DNA from: Chromatiaceae bacterium
GTDB taxonomy: Bacteria; Pseudomonadota; Gammaproteobacteria; Chromatiales; Chromatiaceae
Assembly (NCBI GenBank): GCA_024235395.1
Contig: JACKMK010000001.1
Span: 372,001-436,000, forward strand
DNA length: 64,000 nucleotides
Direction: 5' to 3'
Within the stretch, counting starts at the first letter, position 1. Each line of letters opens with the position of its first letter. A model generated the notes under the pieces. That model was not told where the DNA came from and made no database searches. It saw only the letters and a list, made by a program, of their open reading frames with translations. Shown in pieces: positions 1 to 9,634 of this stretch. Position numbers and translations under genes: made by a program.

Positions 1-1256
1 GCGCCACCCTGGATCACGGTCGTGACGTCATCGAAGTAACCGGCCCCGACCTCCTGCTGATGCGAGACGAAGGTATAGCCACGATCGCGAGCGGCGAACT
101 CGGGCTCCTGGACCTTTTCCACGTAGTGTTTCATGCCCTGGCCGCGTGCGTAGTCGTAGGCGAGATCGAACATGTTGAACCACATGTTGTGGATCCCTGC
201 CAGGGTGATGAACTGGTACCTGTAACCCATCTCGGACAAGGCGTCCTGGAACCTGGCGATGGTCGCGTCGTCGAGATTCTTCTTCCAGTTGAACGACGGC
301 GAACAGTTGTAGGCCAGCAGCTTGTTCGGGTTCTCGGCGAGTACCGCCTCGGCGAATTCGCGCGCAAAGCCCAGGTCCGGCGTACCCGTTTCGCACCACA
401 CCAGATCGGCGTACGGCGCATAGGCGAGGCCGCGGCTGATTGCCTGCTCGAGACCGTTCCTGACCCGGTAGAAACCTTCCGATGTCCGCTCACCGGTGAG
501 GAACGGCCTGTCGTTCGGGTCCACGTCGTTGGTCAACAGGTTCGCAGCCTCGGAATCGGTGCGCGCCAGCAGCAACGTCGGCACACCCATCACGTCCGAT
601 GCGAGTCGCGCGGCGATCAGTTTCTCGACCGCCTCCTGGGTGGGCACCAGGACCTTGCCCCCCATGTGACCGCACTTCTTCACGGCCGCGAGCTGATCTT
701 CGAAATGCACCCCCGAGGCGCCGGCGCCGATCATGTTCTTCATCAGCTCGAAGGCGTTGAGCACGCCACCGAATCCCGCCTCGGCATCGGCAACGATCGG
801 CAGAAAATAATCGGTGTAGCCTTCCTGGCCTGGACCGATCTCCCGCGACCACTGGATCTCGTCCGAGCGTTTGAACGCGTTGTTGATGCGCCGAACCATG
901 GTCGGCACCGAGTCGTAGGCGTACAGCGACTGATCCGGGTACATCGTCTCCGAGGTGTTGCCGTCGGCCGCCACCTGCCAACCGGAAAGGTAGATCGCCT
1001 CGATACCGGCCTTGGCCTGCTGCACCGCCTGACCGCCGGTCAGCGCACCCATACAGTTGACGTAGCCCTTTTTCGCCGTGCCATGCAGCAGCTGCCAGAG
1101 CTTCTCGGCACCACGGCGCGCGAGCGTGTGTTCAGGTTGCACGGAGCCGCGCAACCGCACGACGTCCGCCGCCGAGTAACCGCGTCGCACATCGAGCCAG
1201 CGCGGGTTTTCCGCCCAGTCTTTTTCGATGGCCTTGATTTGTTCGTCTCGGGTCAT
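1..1256 (-). CDS. aceA: Isocitrate lyase, 3' end cut by window edge
   Basis: Cleaves isocitrate to glyoxylate and succinate, the first step of the glyoxylate shunt, in the cytosol. About 418 codons are present and the C-terminus runs off the left edge; the family is usually about 430-440 residues, so little is missing. The catalytic signature KKCGHMGG lies at about residues 193-200, with its nucleophilic Cys intact, and the SGWQVAAD and YNCSPSFNW segments are typical of the family. ATG start at 1256 is preceded by a GGGAG-type ribosome site. The gene follows glcB and a malic enzyme on the same strand, but a 309-bp gap suggests its own promoter. A CTGC-N3-GCAG palindrome about 80 bp upstream may be a PhaR operator. 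Confidence 0.96.
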   Translation of the reverse strand, partial: MTRDEQIKAIEKDWAENPRWLDVRRGYSAADVVRLRGSVQPEHTLARRGAEKLWQLLHGTAKKGYVNCMGALTGGQAVQQAKAGIEAIYLSGWQVAADGNTSETMYPDQSLYAYDSVPTMVRRINNAFKRSDEIQWSREIGPGQEGYTDYFLPIVADAEAGFGGVLNAFELMKNMIGAGASGVHFEDQLAAVKKCGHMGGKVLVPTQEAVEKLIAARLASDVMGVPTLLLARTDSEAANLLTNDVDPNDRPFLTGERTSEGFYRVRNGLEQAISRGLAYAPYADLVWCETGTPDLGFAREFAEAVLAENPNKLLAYNCSPSFNWKKNLDDATIARFQDALSEMGYRYQFITLAGIHNMWFNMFDLAYDYARGQGMKHYVEKVQEPEFAARDRGYTFVSHQQEVGAGYFDDVTTVIQGG

Positions 1257-1565
1257 TTTCTCACTCCCGTCTATCGTGTAATTGTCCAGACCTGACTCGG
1301 TCCGACCGCCCGTCGGCGGTGTTGTTGCTCAGCCTTTTGCTGCATTGCAGCAATCGCCCTAAGCTACCGGCACTGACGGTCCAGATCAATCATCCGCGGC
1401 GGCGTCGCCGTGCATCAGCGATTCCGCTGACCTTTGGTTTTATTATCTTTAAAACAATAGCTTATGGAGCCACCATGCGTGTTGTGCAACGCATCAAGAG
1501 AGCTAAATGCAAAGCATTGATAAAGCCTATCCTGACGAACGCTGCGAAGCGGCGCGGGGGACCCT
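1257..1565. other. aceA upstream intergenic region
   Basis: This 309-bp stretch separates aceA from the malic enzyme gene that ends at 1566. I see no convincing gene. It contains the perfect inverted repeat at 1337-1353 and an AT-rich patch around 1430-1470 that could hold the aceA promoter. Open frames crossing it read into the malic enzyme gene in the wrong frame and have no family-like sequence. Confidence 0.6.
1337..1353. promoter_or_regulatory. TGC-rich palindrome, candidate PhaR operator upstream of aceA
   Basis: TTGCTGC-ATT-GCAGCAA is a perfect inverted repeat with 7-bp arms. Its core CTGC-N3-GCAG matches the TGC-rich binding sequence described for the PHA-responsive repressor PhaR of Paracoccus denitrificans. 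A PhaR homologue is encoded in this window at 10472. Similar TGCA-rich sequence lies between phaE and phaA. Binding is inferred from sequence only. Confidence 0.5.
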
Positions 1566-3308
1566 TCACGGCGCCCCGTCGGCCAGCACATACGGCAGGT
1601 ATTCGGGTCGCCAGCACCGCGATTGCACGAACGCAGACAACGCCGGCAGATCGTCCGGATCGAGGTCGGACCGGCGTGCCGAACCGTCGCGCAACGCAAC
1701 CCTCAGCACCCTTGCGGCGACCGCGACGCTGACCTGCCGCAGGTCGGCGATAGGCGGGAAGATGCGGCCCTGTGCCAGGTAGTGCTGCGCGGTGTAGTCG
1801 GCCAGCGCAAACGCCGACTCGATGACCATTGCGTCGCTGATCCGCCGGCAGCGGCCGAGAATCGCGGCGAATCCGATCCCGGGGAATACAAAGGCGTTGT
1901 TGCCCTGCCCGACAGGGTGGCGCTGGCCGTCGTATACGACATCGTCGAACGGACTGCCGGTGGCGACGATCGCCCGGCCCTCGGTCCAGTTGATCAGGTC
2001 GACCGGAATCGCTTCGCAGTGCGCGGTCGGATTGGACAGCGGAAAGATGATCGGGCGCTCACAGTGCGTACCCATCTGGCGCACGATCGGTTCGCTGAAC
2101 AGCCCGCCGACCCCGGTCAGTCCGAGCAGCACCGTGGCACCGGCCTGTTCCACGACCTCCCACAGCGACGGTACCTCGCCGGCCAGCTGCCAGCCGGCGT
2201 AGGTCTCGCGCTGCTGGCTCACCGCCGATTGGTACGGCAGCGCGGAGACACCGTCGACCACCAGGCCGCCGGCGTCGATCACGAACATCCGACGGCGTGC
2301 CTGTTCGCGCGACAGACCCTCATGCACCAGCCCATCCTGGATCGCCTTGGCGACACCGACCCCGCCCGCCCCGGCGCCCACGACGACGATCGTCTGATCG
2401 ACCAGCGCCTCGCCCTTCAACCGGCAGGCGACGATCAACCCTGCCAGGGTCATCGCACCGGTGCCCTGGATATCGTCGTTGAACGAGGCCACGCGGTCGC
2501 GATAGCGCTCCAGCACCTTGAACGCGACGTCTTTCGCGAAGTCCTCCCATTGCAGGATCGCCTTCGGCCAACGCCGCACCACGGCGTCGACGAAGCGATC
2601 CAGCAGCTCGAAGTACGCGTCCCCGCGCAGGCGCGGCTGGTGGACGCCGAGATAGTCCGGATCCTGCAGCAGCTCCTGACGATCGGTGCCGACGTCTATG
2701 TTCACCGGCATGGAGTGGAATGGGCTGACACCTGCGCCGGCGGTGTACAAGGCCAGTTTGCCGATGCAGATCGCGAGCCCGCCGTGTCCCTGGTCACCGA
2801 TACCCAGGATCGCGGACGAGTCCGTCGCGACGATCATGCGCACGTCATACAAGGGATAATCGGTCAGGATCTGGTCGATATGCTCGATGTTCTGTGGCGA
2901 GACGGTAATACCGCGTGGCGCCTGGTAGAGATCGCTGTATTGCTGCACCGCCTTGCCGACCGTCGGCGTGTAGACGATCGGCATCATCTCTTCCAGATGC
3001 TGTTGCAGCATCGCGTAGAAACGCACCTCGGAACGTTCCTGCATTGCGCGCAGGTACTGGTACTTGGCGATGTCGTCGGGTTGCCGGGTGAAACCACGGT
3101 ACAGGCGTCCCACCTGCTGTTGCAGGTCGCAAACCTGGGGCGGCAGCATGCCTTCCAGGCCCAGCACCAGCCGTTCCTGCGGCGTGAACGCAGTGCCCTT
3201 GTTGGTGGCCGCCATGCGCAACAGCGCGTTGCCGCGCAGATAGACCTCGAGATAAGCCTGACCCTCGTCGTCTGTCCGATACGCGAAATAGGGGCTCAGC
3301 CGCGCCAC
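1566..3308 (-). CDS. maeA: NAD-type malic enzyme (malate dehydrogenase, oxaloacetate-decarboxylating)
   Basis: Oxidatively decarboxylates malate to pyruvate and CO2. The 580-residue length suits the large bacterial and eukaryotic-type malic enzyme (E. coli MaeA about 565). The N-terminal malic domain contains YTPTVGKA, the family signature FNDDIQGTG follows, and the dinucleotide-binding loop VVVGAGAGGVGVA comes next. The start is GTG at 3308, only 12 bp after the glcB stop, so the two are probably co-transcribed. Located after malate synthase, it would drain malate made by the glyoxylate shunt to pyruvate. NAD versus NADP preference cannot be settled by eye. Confidence 0.92.
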   Translation of the reverse strand: MARLSPYFAYRTDDEGQAYLEVYLRGNALLRMAATNKGTAFTPQERLVLGLEGMLPPQVCDLQQQVGRLYRGFTRQPDDIAKYQYLRAMQERSEVRFYAMLQQHLEEMMPIVYTPTVGKAVQQYSDLYQAPRGITVSPQNIEHIDQILTDYPLYDVRMIVATDSSAILGIGDQGHGGLAICIGKLALYTAGAGVSPFHSMPVNIDVGTDRQELLQDPDYLGVHQPRLRGDAYFELLDRFVDAVVRRWPKAILQWEDFAKDVAFKVLERYRDRVASFNDDIQGTGAMTLAGLIVACRLKGEALVDQTIVVVGAGAGGVGVAKAIQDGLVHEGLSREQARRRMFVIDAGGLVVDGVSALPYQSAVSQQRETYAGWQLAGEVPSLWEVVEQAGATVLLGLTGVGGLFSEPIVRQMGTHCERPIIFPLSNPTAHCEAIPVDLINWTEGRAIVATGSPFDDVVYDGQRHPVGQGNNAFVFPGIGFAAILGRCRRISDAMVIESAFALADYTAQHYLAQGRIFPPIADLRQVSVAVAARVLRVALRDGSARRSDLDPDDLPALSAFVQSRCWRPEYLPYVLADGAP

Positions 3309-3320
3309 GAACCCGGGGTC

Positions 3321-5516
3321 TCAGGCGACATGCTGCAGTAGTGCTTTGAGTTCGGCACGGCGCGCGTGCAGCACCGGCTCGGTGTAGCCGTTGGGCTGCT
3401 CGCGTCCCTGGAGCACCAGGTCGAGCGCGGCACGGAAGGCCACGCCGTCGAAACCCGGTGCCATCGGCCGGTAGTCGGGATCGCCGGCGTTCTGCCGATC
3501 GACGACCTGGGCCATGCGACGCATGGTCTCCACCACCTGGTCCTCATCGCAGATCCCGTGATGCAACCAGTTGGCAATATGCTGACTGGATATGCGCAGC
3601 GTCGCCCGGTCTTCCATCAGGCCGACGTCGTTGATGTCCGGTACCTTCGAACAGCCGACCCCCTGGTCGATCCAGCGAACGACATAACCGAGAATCCCCT
3701 GGGCGTTGTTGTCGAGCTCGCGCTGTATCTGCTGCGCACTCAGGTTGCCGGGGTCCGTCAGCAACGGCGGTGTGAGAATGTCGTCGAGCGATGCGCGCGG
3801 ACGCGACGCCAGTTCCGCCTGGCGCTCGCTTACATCGATGTCGTGGTAGTGCATCGCGTGCAGCGTCGCAGCGGTCGGCGACGGTACCCACGCCGTGTTC
3901 GCGCCGGCCAGAGGGTGTGCGCCTTTGGACTGGATCATCGCCGCCATCTGGTCTGGAATCGGCCACATCCCCTTGCCGATCTGGGCGCGACCGGCAAGGC
4001 CGCAGGCGAGCCCGATATCCACGTTCCAATCCTCGTAGGCCTTGATCCATGGCTGGTTCTTGATGTCCGCCTTGGGGAGCATGGGCCCGAGTTCCATGCT
4101 GGTATGGATCTCGTCCCCGGTACGGTCGAGAAACCCGGTATTGATGAAGATCACGCGTTCGCGTGCGGCACGGATGCACTCCAGCAGGTTGACGGTGGTA
4201 CGCCGCTCTTCATCCATGATGCCGACCTTCAGGGTATTCCTCGCGAGGCCCAGGATATCCTCGACCCGATCGAACAGCTGGTTGGTGAATGCGACCTCCT
4301 CGGGGCCGTGCATCTTCGGTTTGACGATGTACACGCCTCCGCTACGCGAGTTCCGGTAGTGACCGTTGCCGCGCAGGTCGTGCATCGCGATCAGGCTTGT
4401 CATGACCGCGTCGAGAATCCCCTCGGGCACCTCCCGACCGGCGGCGTCCAGGATCGCGGCGTTGGTCATCAGGTGACCGACGTTGCGGACCAGCATCAGG
4501 CTGCGACCGGGAAGCGTCAGGGTTCCGCCAGTCGCGGACTGGTATTCGCGGTCCGGATTCAGTGCACGCTGCACCGGCTTGCCGCGCTTGTAGAAGGTCT
4601 CGCTGAGGTCGCCACGCATCAGGCCGAGCCAGTTCGCGTACACCAGGACCTTGTCCGAGGCATCGACTGCCGCGACGGAGTCCTCGCAATCCATGATCGT
4701 GGTGATGGCAGCTTCGAGTACGACATCCTTGATGCCGGCCGGATGCAGCTTTGCGACCGGATTATCTCGTTCGATCTGGATCTCGACATGCAGGCCGTGA
4801 TTGCACAACAGCACGCTCTGCAGACGCCCGTCCTGCTCCCGGTAGCCGACGAACTCGGCAGGATCGACCAGGCCCGTGGTATGACCACTGGTCAGGGTGG
4901 CCGAGAGTCCGAGATGGTCGTTGAATTCGACCAGCGAATACTCGGCCACGTCGGCATGCGAACCATCGGTCAACGGTACGGAATCGTCGAGAAACTCGCA
5001 CGCGCGGGCCACCACGGCCACCCCGCGTTTGGCATTGAAGCCCAGCCCTTTGGCCAACTCGCCTTCGTCGGGAATCACGTCGGTGCCGTAGAAGGCATCG
5101 TACAGACTGCCCCAGCGCGCGTTTGCGGCGTTCAATGCATACCGAGCATTATTGACCGGCACCACCAGCTGCGGCCCGGCGATTAGTGCGATCTCGTCGT
5201 CGACCCCGGACGTGGAGATCTGAAAGGCCTCGCCCTCGGGCACCAGATAACCAATCTCGCGCAGAAATGCCTTGTACTCGGCGGCATCGAACGCCGGTCC
5301 GCGATGCGTAAGGCACCAGCGGTCTATCTCAGACTGAATCCGGTCGCGCTTCGCGAGCAACTCACGGTTCAACGGGGCGAGATCGGCGACGAGACGACCG
5401 AAACCTTCCCAAAACGCATCGCCGTCGACGCCTGTGCCCGGCAGCGCCTTCTGCTGAACGAACTGGTAGAGGACCTCTGCAACCTGCAGGCCACCGACGG
5501 TTACGCGTTTCCCCAT
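3321..5516 (-). CDS. glcB: Malate synthase G
   Basis: Condenses glyoxylate with acetyl-CoA to give malate, the second step of the glyoxylate shunt. At 731 residues it is the long G isoform (E. coli GlcB 723) rather than the roughly 530-residue A isoform. Recognisable stretches include [24 protein letters not shown]-like nucleotide-binding context, [23 protein letters not shown] and [14 protein letters not shown]. It heads a probable glcB-maeA operon. The leader upstream of the ATG at 5516 carries a tandem GGGAATTC repeat. Confidence 0.97.
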   Translation of the reverse strand: MGKRVTVGGLQVAEVLYQFVQQKALPGTGVDGDAFWEGFGRLVADLAPLNRELLAKRDRIQSEIDRWCLTHRGPAFDAAEYKAFLREIGYLVPEGEAFQISTSGVDDEIALIAGPQLVVPVNNARYALNAANARWGSLYDAFYGTDVIPDEGELAKGLGFNAKRGVAVVARACEFLDDSVPLTDGSHADVAEYSLVEFNDHLGLSATLTSGHTTGLVDPAEFVGYREQDGRLQSVLLCNHGLHVEIQIERDNPVAKLHPAGIKDVVLEAAITTIMDCEDSVAAVDASDKVLVYANWLGLMRGDLSETFYKRGKPVQRALNPDREYQSATGGTLTLPGRSLMLVRNVGHLMTNAAILDAAGREVPEGILDAVMTSLIAMHDLRGNGHYRNSRSGGVYIVKPKMHGPEEVAFTNQLFDRVEDILGLARNTLKVGIMDEERRTTVNLLECIRAARERVIFINTGFLDRTGDEIHTSMELGPMLPKADIKNQPWIKAYEDWNVDIGLACGLAGRAQIGKGMWPIPDQMAAMIQSKGAHPLAGANTAWVPSPTAATLHAMHYHDIDVSERQAELASRPRASLDDILTPPLLTDPGNLSAQQIQRELDNNAQGILGYVVRWIDQGVGCSKVPDINDVGLMEDRATLRISSQHIANWLHHGICDEDQVVETMRRMAQVVDRQNAGDPDYRPMAPGFDGVAFRAALDLVLQGREQPNGYTEPVLHARRAELKALLQHVA

Positions 5517-5574
5517 GACATGCCTTCCCTAATCCATCGCCATCGATGGAAGTAAAGCCTAAGGGCGCGGACAA

Positions 5575-5595
5575 GGGAATTCTCATAGGGAATTC
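5575..5595. repeat. Tandem GGGAATTC repeat in the glcB promoter region
   Basis: Two copies of GGGAATTC separated by TCATA lie about 60-80 bp upstream of the glcB start, a 13-bp period. The position suits a regulator half-site pair or chance. No known operator was matched. Confidence 0.4.
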
Positions 5596-5655
5596 GCCGA
5601 CCTCATCATAGGTCAGCGCAATCATCGAACACCGTGGACGCCCGATGAGCCGGCG

Positions 5656-5677
5656 GTCCGCCCCGGCCGGGGCGGAC
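5656..5677. terminator. GC-rich perfect hairpin after phaC
   Basis: A 22-bp perfect palindrome, arms GTCCGCCCC and GGGGCGGAC around GGCC, sits about 15 bp beyond the phaC stop. It lacks a following T-run on the minus strand, so it may be a transcript-stabilising stem or a weak terminator between phaC and the glcB promoter. Confidence 0.45.
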
Positions 5678-5692
5678 CCTTGTCGGGAAGGG

Positions 5693-6754
5693 CTAACGCT
5701 TGTTGAGCCACTCGCCGATCGACGGCGGTACCATCTTCTGCGCCTTGCCGCTCACATAGATCCCGATGTGCCCACCGGGAAAGGACAATTCGGTGTAGTC
5801 CTTGCTGCGAATCGCGCCCTTCAGGGCCCGCGACGAGTCCGGCGGTACCAGATGGTCCTGTTCGGCAAACACGTTGAGGACCGGGACCGTTATCTTCTTC
5901 AGATCGACGGTGTAATCACCGATCTGGACTTCCCCTTTGAGCAGCTTGTTCTGCTGGAAGAAGTCCTTGATGAACTGGCGAAATGTCTCGCCTGCCTGGT
6001 CCGGGCTGTCGAAGATCCATTTCTCCATCCGCATGAAGTTCTTCAGCGCCTTCGGGTCGTCCATCAGGTCCACGACGCCGAGATACTTCTGCGCCATCAG
6101 CTGATAAGGCTTGAGGTTGAGGAAGGTCCAGTTCAGCATCTCGCCCGGGATGTTGCCCTGGGTATCGACGAGCAGATCGATGTCGACATTCTGCACCCAG
6201 TGGCTGAGCATGTTGTCCGGCGTCTTGAAATCCACAGGCGTCACCATGGTCACCAGGTTACGCACCTTCTCCTGGTGCATCGCCGCGTAGCACAGGCTGA
6301 AGGCGCCGCCCTGACAGATCCCGAGGATGTTCAGCTTGTCGATACCATGCCGTGCACAGATCACATCGACGCAACGGTCCAGGTAACCGTTGATGTAGTC
6401 GTCCATCGTCAGGAAACGATCGGCCGCATCGGGATAGCCCCAGTCGATCAGGTAAACGTCCTGGCCGCTTTCCAACAGGCCGCGAATTGTCGAACGATTC
6501 TCCTGCAGGTCCGTCATGTAGGGACGATTGACCAACGCATAGACGATCAGCAGCGGCGTCTTGTTGGTCGCCGGCTGTTCACCCTTGTAGCGGTACAACA
6601 CCATTTTGTCTTCTTTGTACACCGGCTCTTTTGGCGTGACACCGCTTGGGATGTCGCCGACATCCATCAGATTGCCAACGCCCTTGGCCAGTTTTTCGTT
6701 GAATCCGCGAGCCTCGTTGAGAATCTCGTCGGGACGCATTTGAAACGGAATCAT
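5693..6754 (-). CDS. phaC: Class III PHA synthase catalytic subunit PhaC
   Basis: Polymerises (R)-3-hydroxyacyl-CoA into polyhydroxyalkanoate at the granule surface, working with PhaE. The 353-residue length is that of class III PhaC (class I enzymes are about 590). The lipase-like box GICQGG places the nucleophilic Cys at about residue 147. A catalytic Asp follows in FAEQDHLVPP, and the His is in GGHIG near the C-terminus. It lies 28 bp downstream of phaE in the same orientation, forming a phaE-phaC operon divergent from phaA. Confidence 0.97.
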   Translation of the reverse strand: MIPFQMRPDEILNEARGFNEKLAKGVGNLMDVGDIPSGVTPKEPVYKEDKMVLYRYKGEQPATNKTPLLIVYALVNRPYMTDLQENRSTIRGLLESGQDVYLIDWGYPDAADRFLTMDDYINGYLDRCVDVICARHGIDKLNILGICQGGAFSLCYAAMHQEKVRNLVTMVTPVDFKTPDNMLSHWVQNVDIDLLVDTQGNIPGEMLNWTFLNLKPYQLMAQKYLGVVDLMDDPKALKNFMRMEKWIFDSPDQAGETFRQFIKDFFQQNKLLKGEVQIGDYTVDLKKITVPVLNVFAEQDHLVPPDSSRALKGAIRSKDYTELSFPGGHIGIYVSGKAQKMVPPSIGEWLNKR

Positions 6755-6782
6755 TTGTCGTGCACCTTTGGTCGATTAGCGT

Positions 6783-8213
6783 TCAGCCGAGCAGTTTCTT
6801 GGCCTGCCCGATCCAGTCCTCGCGCAGGATGCGTCCCTGCGTCTTCAGTGACTCGTCGAGTTGCTCCGCGAGCTCGGTGTTGATCTGGGCCAGCTTGGCG
6901 AAGTTGCGGATACCCTGTGCATACAGTTTCTCCATCATCTTCGGTCCAATCCCCTTGATCGCCGTCAGATCTTCGTCGTTGCCCTCTTCGATCGGCAGCT
7001 TGGACTGCGCCGGTTTCCCACCGGTGGTCGACCGGCCACGTGCCGTGACACCGTTGCCCTTCGCAAGCTGTTCGACCTGCGCACGCAAGGCGTCCAACTC
7101 GCGCTTCAGATGCCGGTTTTCACGTCGCACATCCTGTTGACGATGCTGCATCGTATCGATCTCTGAGCGGGTCGGGATATTGAGCAGCTGATACTGCTGT
7201 TCGGTGAGTTCGTTCAGATTCTTGCGTACCCGCATCAGCGCGTTGACCAGATCGCCGTAGACCACCTGGTACTCGTCGCTCATCGCGAATTTGCCATAGG
7301 CGTCCTCGCTGGCGTCGACCCACATGTCGTACAGGGCGCGCAGTGTCTCGATGTTGCGGCCTTCGGAATGCAGCGCCTGCAGGCGTTTCTGTACGGCGTC
7401 CAGCGATGCCAACGCAGTCTTGGCGAACGCGACCTTGTAGGCGCGCAGCGCATCATGGTAGTCGAGCAGATGTCGTGCGAGCGCCTGGATGCGTTCCTGC
7501 TGTTCACGTGTATAGCCCAGACCGGGCATCGACAACGCGCGGCAGAACTGCTCCTGCGCAGCCCCCATCCCGGGCATCTCGATGCCACCGGGCAGATGTC
7601 CCTCGGCGACGTCCTTGAGGTAGCTCTGCGACATGTTGAGCCAGGGCGCGATCGTGTCGGCCAGTTGCGCCCAGGTGCTCAACGTCGTCCCGCTGACGCC
7701 CGGCAGGTCGGGGGTCGTGACATCCAGGTTGTTCTGGATCTGCGCGATCCACTGCTGCAACGCGGCCTGCATCGACGACATCCACATCTGCATCGCCGCA
7801 TCGGGTTGATCCTGGCCGGCGACGCCGAACGCCCCTTCGGCTAGGCTCATGAAGTTCTTGCCCATATCGTAGAAACGCTGCACGACGGTGCCGAGGTCGC
7901 CCTGGGCCTGCGGCTTCAACGCCGACCACCACTGGTCCATCATGCCGCCGAAGGGGTTGCCCGACGCGGACGCGGCAAACGGGTTGGTGGCAAACGGATT
8001 CCCGCCCGCGAATGGGTTGCCGGCAGCGAACGGATTGCCGGCGGCAAACGGATTGCCCGCGGAGAACGGGTTGCTTGCCGTGAAAGGGTTGAACGTGGTG
8101 TGTTGGCCGAGCGCCGCGGCACCGGCCTGCCTGGCGAAATCGTTCCAGGTATCCCAGTACTTGCGCTGGGTCGCAACCCACTCGTTGATCAAGGATTCGT
8201 TGTCGGTACTCAT
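6783..8213 (-). CDS. phaE: Class III PHA synthase subunit PhaE with NPF repeats and a C-terminal helix-hairpin-helix
   Basis: Partner that activates and stabilises PhaC on granules. ATG at 8213 is chosen because MSTDNESLINEWVATQ matches the usual PhaE start; the frame is open further upstream. The 476-residue protein is longer than typical PhaE (about 360). Residues 42-90 carry eight NPF motifs in tandem, probably a flexible linker. The central part, with DVAEGHLPGG and long helices, is PhaE-like. A coiled region around residues 350-400 follows. Residues 413-476 contain LTAIKGIGPKMMEKLYAQGI, a helix-hairpin-helix fold seen in DNA-binding proteins. Both additions are unusual enough to note; the PhaE assignment itself rests on adjacency to phaC and the conserved core. 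Confidence 0.92.
   Translation of the reverse strand: MSTDNESLINEWVATQRKYWDTWNDFARQAGAAALGQHTTFNPFTASNPFSAGNPFAAGNPFAAGNPFAGGNPFATNPFAASASGNPFGGMMDQWWSALKPQAQGDLGTVVQRFYDMGKNFMSLAEGAFGVAGQDQPDAAMQMWMSSMQAALQQWIAQIQNNLDVTTPDLPGVSGTTLSTWAQLADTIAPWLNMSQSYLKDVAEGHLPGGIEMPGMGAAQEQFCRALSMPGLGYTREQQERIQALARHLLDYHDALRAYKVAFAKTALASLDAVQKRLQALHSEGRNIETLRALYDMWVDASEDAYGKFAMSDEYQVVYGDLVNALMRVRKNLNELTEQQYQLLNIPTRSEIDTMQHRQQDVRRENRHLKRELDALRAQVEQLAKGNGVTARGRSTTGGKPAQSKLPIEEGNDEDLTAIKGIGPKMMEKLYAQGIRNFAKLAQINTELAEQLDESLKTQGRILREDWIGQAKKLLG
7947..8090 (-). repeat. Tandem repeat encoding NPF-[AST]-[AG] units in phaE
   Basis: On the minus strand a unit of about 15-18 bp repeats around eight times and encodes NPFxxG-type hexapeptides and pentapeptides. 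Unit length is always a multiple of three, so copy-number change would keep phaE in frame. The lowered spacing between some NPF motifs suggests unit gain or loss. Confidence 0.8.
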
Positions 8214-8283
8214 AGTCGGTGGTCCAAAATGGTGGTGCGGATGGCAATCTCTGTTGATCTCACGGCCGGCGTGAACGCCGGAA

Positions 8284-8333
8284 TTGTGCATTGCACCAAA
8301 ACACGCTAACATGCATTCTTGTGCAGTGCAACA
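8284..8333. promoter_or_regulatory. TGCA-rich operator-like sites between phaE and phaA
   Basis: The 232-bp divergent phaE/phaA spacer contains GTGCA-T-TGCAC at 8286-8296 (perfect 5-bp arms) and TTGTGCAGTGCAACA at 8319-8333, with another TGCAT between them. TGC-rich sites of this kind are where PhaR-type repressors bind in other bacteria. They would cover both divergent promoters. No clear -35/-10 pair could be fixed. Confidence 0.5.
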
Positions 8334-8445
8334 TAGTTCGGCGAAGGCCACCGGGCGCGGCAGAAATGCCCGGGGCGACGCTGCAAGTCTAGTTTCTGAA
8401 TCGCACCCTGCAGCGACAGGGGCGTCCATATGTTAGGAGGATCTC

Positions 8446-9633
8446 ATGAGCAAAGAAGTCGTTATCGTGGCCGCCGCCCGTACCGCGGTCGGTTCGTTCG
8501 GCGGAACCCTGGCGCAGGTCCCTGCGCATCGCCTCGGGGCTGTCGTCGTCAAGAACCTGTTGCAGCGCACCGGGCTCAAACCGGACCAGATCGACGAGGT
8601 CATCATGGGCCAGGTGTTGACCGCCGGGGCCGGCCAGAATCCGGCCCGGCAGACCGTGATCGAGTCGGGACTCTCGCAGGAAACACCGGCGATGACGATC
8701 AACAAGGTGTGTGGCAGTGGCCTTAAGGCCGTGCATCTCGCCTGGCAGGCGGTGATGTGTGGCGATGCGGAGATCGTGATCGCCGGTGGCCAGGAAAACA
8801 TGAGCGCGTCACCGCATGTGCTCCCGTCCTCGCGCCAGGGCAAGATGATGGGCGACTGGCAGATGACCGACACGATGATCAAGGATGGCCTGTGGTGTGC
8901 GTTCAACGACTGCCACATGGGGATCACCGCAGAGAACATCGCCGACAAATACGGCTTCAGCCGCGCCGAACAGGATTTGTTCGCCGCCGAGTCGCAGAGC
9001 CGCACCGAGAAGGCCCAGGAGGCCGGCAACTTCGATGCCGAGATCGTCCCGGTCGAGATCCCGCAGCGCAAAGGCGACCCGATCGTGTTCGCCAAGGACG
9101 AGTTCCCGCGTGCCGGCACCACCGCGGAGAAGCTCGGTGGGCTGCGTCCGGCATTCAAGAAAGACGGAACCGTGACCGCCGGCAATGCCTCCGGCATCAA
9201 TGACGGCGCCGCGGCCGTGGTGGTGATGACCGCCGAGAAAGCCGCTCAACTCGGCCTGAAGCCGATGGTGCGCATCGTGGCGTTCTCCAGCGCCGGCGTC
9301 GATCCCGCGATCATGGGCACAGGCCCGATTCCGGCGACGCAGAAGTGTCTCGAAAAGGCCGGATGGAGCGTCTCCGATCTGGATCTGGTCGAGGCGAACG
9401 AGGCATTCGCCGCGCAGGCGATGTCGGTCAACAAAGAACTTGGCTGGGACACCGCAAAGGTCAACGTCTCCGGTGGTGCGATCTCGATCGGTCACCCGAT
9501 CGGAGCATCCGGCGCACGGGTCCTGGTGACCCTGTTGCACGGCATGCAGCGCGAACAGGCCGGCAAAGGATTGGCTACACTGTGTATTGGTGGCGGGCAA
9601 GGCGTCGCAATGGCGGTGGAAACCGTAGCATGA
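8446..9633 (+). CDS. phaA: Acetyl-CoA C-acetyltransferase (beta-ketothiolase)
   Basis: Condenses two acetyl-CoA to acetoacetyl-CoA, the first step of PHB synthesis. It is 395 residues, normal for thiolase II. The acyl-accepting Cys is at residue 89 in NKVCGSG; the [11 protein letters not shown]is motif and the C-terminal CIGGGQG Cys are intact. An AGGAGG ribosome site lies 6 bp before the ATG. phaB follows one base after the stop, so the two are translated from one message. It is divergent from phaE-phaC. Confidence 0.96.
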   Translation: MSKEVVIVAAARTAVGSFGGTLAQVPAHRLGAVVVKNLLQRTGLKPDQIDEVIMGQVLTAGAGQNPARQTVIESGLSQETPAMTINKVCGSGLKAVHLAWQAVMCGDAEIVIAGGQENMSASPHVLPSSRQGKMMGDWQMTDTMIKDGLWCAFNDCHMGITAENIADKYGFSRAEQDLFAAESQSRTEKAQEAGNFDAEIVPVEIPQRKGDPIVFAKDEFPRAGTTAEKLGGLRPAFKKDGTVTAGNASGINDGAAAVVVMTAEKAAQLGLKPMVRIVAFSSAGVDPAIMGTGPIPATQKCLEKAGWSVSDLDLVEANEAFAAQAMSVNKELGWDTAKVNVSGGAISIGHPIGASGARVLVTLLHGMQREQAGKGLATLCIGGGQGVAMAVETVA

Positions 9634-9634
9634 G

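Noticed and set aside
60..1295. Long open frame on the plus strand across aceA
   Set aside because: It is antisense to isocitrate lyase, has no family pattern and reflects high third-position GC. Similar frames antisense to maeA, glcB, rpsA, gyrA and leuA were rejected for the same reason.
7947..8090. CRISPR-like repeat array
   Set aside because: Units are short, contiguous and in frame with phaE, encoding NPF peptides; there are no spacers.
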